Shown: positions 14,311 through 16,752 of the stretch, in pieces
Layout of the letters: each line of letters starts with the position of its first letter
Position numbering within the stretch: position 1 is the first letter of the stretch
Source of the DNA: Rickettsia typhi
Lineage (GTDB): Bacteria > Pseudomonadota > Alphaproteobacteria > Rickettsiales > Deianiraeaceae
DNA: 16,752 nt
Assembly: GCA_945878495.1 (NCBI GenBank)
Contig: CAMCTP010000017.1
Coordinates: 1-16,752, forward strand
Direction of reading: 5' to 3'
Translations under genes and position numbers: made by a program
Notes under the pieces: generated by a model
What the model was told of the DNA's origin: nothing
What the model saw: only the letters and a program-made list of their open reading frames with translations
Databases searched by the model: none

Positions 14311-14583
14311 ATGAAAAAAGTAAAAAAAATATTCTTAGTTCTATTTATCTTATCTACAATCAAAATTTTATTATCTCAACAATTATCTAACGGTAATTTC
14401 CGTAATTTCATAGAATCAAATTTTATAGCAATAAAAATTTTATTCATATCATCAATATCACTTGGATGCATCCATCTCAATGAACCTATAACCGATTATC
14501 TAAAAGGAAGAAAAAAAATAATCTTCTCAATGTCTAACATAGCATTCTGTGGAATTGTTTTAATATCAATTATAGTACAATAA
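14311..14583 (+). CDS. Small membrane protein of unknown function
   Basis: I do not recognise this 90-residue protein. It starts with a basic KKVKK stretch and a hydrophobic segment (about 7-21) that could be a signal or first membrane helix, followed by a polar part (QQLSNGNFRNFIES), a second hydrophobic segment (about 38-54), a basic loop with YLKGRKK (63-69) and a third hydrophobic segment (about 71-89). Length and layout loosely resemble VirB2-type pilins or small VirB3-like proteins, and virB9 is 2 kb away, but no specific motif supports either. It follows rpsJ by 31 bases on the same strand and may share its transcript. Codon and base use match the neighbours. Confidence 0.65.
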   Translation: MKKVKKIFLVLFILSTIKILLSQQLSNGNFRNFIESNFIAIKILFISSISLGCIHLNEPITDYLKGRKKIIFSMSNIAFCGIVLISIIVQ

Positions 14584-14662
14584 AAAATATACAAACCTAT
14601 ATATTATATATAAATCAATATCTATCTGTTCTCTTGTATTTAGAGAGGATAATCAAACAGGA

Positions 14663-15601
14663 TTAAATTCTAACAATTATAGAGCCTGATGTCATACCTG
14701 AGCCAGCAGAGCTAAAAGAAACCAGAGAGCCATTTACGATATTAAAATTATGCCTTTTATTGTCAGATATTACCTCATCAAACAATATTGGTATCGAAGC
14801 TGCTGATGTATTTCCATATCTATCTATGTTTAATGGTATCTTATCTATAGATACAGATAGGCTTTTTGAGATAAACTCAATAATTCGCTTATTAGCCTGA
14901 TGAACAAAAAGCGCTGATAAATCTTCTGGATTTTTTCCACAAATGCTCAAAGCAGACATCAAAGATGATGATATGTGTGAAGTTGCGTATTTAAAAACAT
15001 CGGACCCGTTCATTTTTAGGCCATGATTATCAGAATATAGAGAATTTTTCATTCCATTTGATGATAACGAAGATGATATAATCCCAGAATCAGAAATTGT
15101 TCTTTCTAAAATCAATGCACCAGCACCGTCTCCAAAAAGAACACACGTAGATCTATCATTCATATTAAGCACAGACGTCATAAGATCTGCACCAATAACG
15201 GCTATTCGATTTACATTTTGCATTGAATGAAAAATGCCATTCGCTATTGTCATAGCATAGACAAATCCAGAACATACAGCATTTACATCAAACGCAAAAG
15301 CGTTTGTAGCTTTTACAATCCCCTGAACAAGACAAGCTGTGGAAGGAAAAGATATATCTGGTGTTGTTGTTGCAAGTATAATTACATCAATTTCACTTAC
15401 TGGTATTGATTTTTTTTCCAATGCAGATATTAAAGCTTTTGCAGCTAAATCTGAAGTCTTCTCTCCTTGGCTATATCTTCTAGATCTAATACCAGTTCTT
15501 TGGTATATCCAATCATCACTTGTATCAACAACTGAAGATAAATCATGATTTGATACAGATAGTGGTGGTAGATAAGATCCAGAAGATAAAATTTTGAACA
15601 T
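14663..15601 (-). CDS. fabH: 3-oxoacyl-ACP synthase III
   Basis: Condenses acetyl-CoA with malonyl-ACP to start type II fatty acid synthesis. The product is 312 residues, standard for FabH. The catalytic triad is complete: Cys110 in DVNAVCSGFVYA, His234 in LFVHQANKRIIE and Asn264 in DRYGNTSAASIP. The N-terminal TSDDWIYQRTGIRSRRY (27-43) and C-terminal AGSGMTSGSIIVR segments are typical, although the usual GxTWG tryptophan is Ser. FabH genes usually follow plsX; here it follows a prepilin-like gene, starting one base after that gene's TAG stop, so the two are likely translated from one message. Confidence 0.95.
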   Translation of the reverse strand: MFKILSSGSYLPPLSVSNHDLSSVVDTSDDWIYQRTGIRSRRYSQGEKTSDLAAKALISALEKKSIPVSEIDVIILATTTPDISFPSTACLVQGIVKATNAFAFDVNAVCSGFVYAMTIANGIFHSMQNVNRIAVIGADLMTSVLNMNDRSTCVLFGDGAGALILERTISDSGIISSSLSSNGMKNSLYSDNHGLKMNGSDVFKYATSHISSSLMSALSICGKNPEDLSALFVHQANKRIIEFISKSLSVSIDKIPLNIDRYGNTSAASIPILFDEVISDNKRHNFNIVNGSLVSFSSAGSGMTSGSIIVRI

Positions 15602-15602
15602 A

Positions 15603-16730
15603 CTACAGCGGGTGAACTAAAACATGAAGTATGCAACCAGTTTTGGTGTTATTTCTAGAATCATCTGTGTAGGTTGCATTATATATTGTTGTTGCTTGAG
15701 ATACGTTATCCGCTGTAGGTAGGGCTGCATAAGAAGGTAGACCTGTCAAACATCCATTTACAGCCGCTGTTGTAGTATCGGTACCAAGTGTAGGGTTTGC
15801 TGTAGGTGCCGATATTAGAATTCCATCAGCAGAAATTGCATTCAATGATCCTGGAGTTCCAAATGGTTGTCCATTATCCATTTTTGCATCCAGCGATGCT
15901 GCATCGGAAGGAGAAACAGATGCTATATTTTTGGTTATATCAATATTGTGATCTTGTATTTTTAAATCAATATCCTTTATTGCAGCATTCATTTCAGATG
16001 GATTTATAAGGGTAGCCTTAAGAGCTCCAGACCAATATCTTCTATAATCAGAATTATAAGTATAAGGATATAAATGAGATGAAGATAAATCTTTTGTATC
16101 AGCAGAGCTACCGTATATTTTTGAGAACTTAATCTGTTTTATTTCATCAATTTTTGATGTCTGATCGTAAGTATCTCTTGTCAAAACCCAAACGGTCAAT
16201 TTTGGAGAAGATGGACCATAATGAAAGACTCCAAGTCTTGACATCAATCTTGTATTGAGAGAGCTATAACAACCAGCAGGAGTTGTACAAGCAGTTGACA
16301 TGATGGCCTGGTTAACAATTATACTGTTTGATATCGATGGATCAAAGCCATCAAGAGCAAGTTGCTTGAATGCAACAGGATTTTTATGAACAGATATTAC
16401 GCCAGTTCCAAAAGTTAAATCATTCGCAACAACAGATCCAGCTACAGGTGCTATTTTTGGAAGCTCAACCATATCGGCCAGCATAACATTATTTGTCATA
16501 ATGCCTCCAGTAATTAAATCAGCAGTCAGATCTCCAGGATATCTATTGTAGGTATTGTAAAAAGCACTAACAGACTCTCTAAGCTTTGTAATACTAGATG
16601 CCATAGACGTAACACGGTTCTTTTGCAGTAAGAATGGAACACCCATTACCACCATTGCAATTAAAATGGTTAAGACAACCAAGAACATTAATAATTCTAC
16701 TGACAGGAAAATTCCTTTTTTATTTTTCAT
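15603..16730 (-). CDS. Prepilin-like protein (type IV pilin / pseudopilin N-terminus)
   Basis: A 375-residue protein with a type III (prepilin) signal: a short basic leader MKNKKG, then IFLSVELLMFLVVLTILIAM, a single hydrophobic helix (about 7-35) that would both anchor the protein and pack a pilus core. Cleavage after Gly6 would put the conserved Glu (Glu12) at +6, not the canonical +5. After the helix, ITKLRESVSAFYNTYNRYPGDL (about 47-68) with its YPGD motif is typical of large prepilins and T2SS-like pseudopilins. The globular part has two cysteine pairs that could form disulfides (Cys148/Cys154 and two near the C-terminus, the last about Cys366). No prepilin peptidase, ATPase or secretin gene is in the window. 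The ATG at 16730 is the natural start. fabH follows one base after its stop. Confidence 0.8.
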   Translation of the reverse strand: MKNKKGIFLSVELLMFLVVLTILIAMVVMGVPFLLQKNRVTSMASSITKLRESVSAFYNTYNRYPGDLTADLITGGIMTNNVMLADMVELPKIAPVAGSVVANDLTFGTGVISVHKNPVAFKQLALDGFDPSISNSIIVNQAIMSTACTTPAGCYSSLNTRLMSRLGVFHYGPSSPKLTVWVLTRDTYDQTSKIDEIKQIKFSKIYGSSADTKDLSSSHLYPYTYNSDYRRYWSGALKATLINPSEMNAAIKDIDLKIQDHNIDITKNIASVSPSDAASLDAKMDNGQPFGTPGSLNAISADGILISAPTANPTLGTDTTTAAVNGCLTGLPSYAALPTADNVSQATTIYNATYTDDSRNNTKTGCILHVLVHPL

Positions 16731-16752
16731 AAAGCGAAAACAATTGCAATCT

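Noticed and set aside
14584..14662. Terminator hairpins in the convergent gap before fabH
   Set aside because: TATATA-TTA-TATATA and a TCTCT/AGAGA stem exist but are short, one is pure AT, and no T-run follows either on the needed strand.
1..16752. CRISPR, insertion sequences, prophage, tRNA or rRNA genes
   Set aside because: No regularly spaced repeats, transposase or integrase frames, terminal inverted repeats, or cloverleaf/rRNA sequences were seen on either strand.
1..16752. Defence or toxin-antitoxin system
   Set aside because: Apart from the two unknown proteins every gene is a recognisable housekeeping or envelope gene, and nothing in the unknowns shows nuclease, toxin or antitoxin features.

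Overview
This is an AT-rich bacterial chromosome segment that looks like an intracellular or host-associated alphaproteobacterium of the Rickettsiales/Holosporales type. The reasons are the strong A/T bias, the alphaproteobacterial style of the ribosomal proteins and of the RpoH-like sigma factor, a VirB9 of the type IV secretion family, a large prepilin-like protein with a YPGD motif, short intergenic spaces and scrambled ribosomal operons. The placement is inference from protein character and was not tested by a tree. All proteins look fast-evolving: catalytic cores are kept, while several normally near-invariant motifs have changed.

Layout. Bases 1-9.7 kb run on the minus strand. Read in the direction of transcription, this block is: an exported protein of unknown function, glmU, tyrS and gltA, packed with 1-13 nt gaps; then an rpoH-like sigma factor behind its own TTGACA promoter; then rplK-rplA-rplJ-rplL behind a second promoter; then a hairpin-plus-T-run terminator/attenuator; then rpoB, whose 3' half lies outside the window. 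Bases 9.7-12.3 kb run on the plus strand: a BamD-like lipoprotein, rmlD (rfbD) and virB9, the last two overlapping by one base. tmk (12.3-12.9 kb) is on the minus strand. Bases 13.0-14.6 kb are plus: rpsD-rpsP-rpsJ and a small membrane protein. Bases 14.7-16.7 kb are minus: a prepilin-like gene followed, one base later, by fabH.

How the genes work together. Most are housekeeping: translation (uL11, uL1, uL10, bL12, uS4, bS16, uS10, TyrRS), transcription (RpoB, sigma factor), TCA entry (citrate synthase), dTTP synthesis (Tmk), fatty-acid initiation (FabH) and envelope building (GlmU, BamD, RmlD). The exported unknown, VirB9, the prepilin and the small membrane protein are the envelope or secretion part. 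No tRNA, rRNA, CRISPR, insertion sequence or prophage was seen, and no gene-free stretch exceeds about 125 bases.

Main points for a second look: a sigma-32-like factor that seems to lack the whole region 3/RpoH-box segment; absence of recognisable Shine-Dalgarno sequences ahead of all the starts examined, with short predicted leaders; an unknown exported protein whose only good start codon is one T out of frame with its signal peptide; a three-gene small-subunit ribosomal cluster built from three different ancestral operons; a virB9 gene coupled to a rhamnose-sugar gene; and a prepilin with its key glutamate displaced by one residue.
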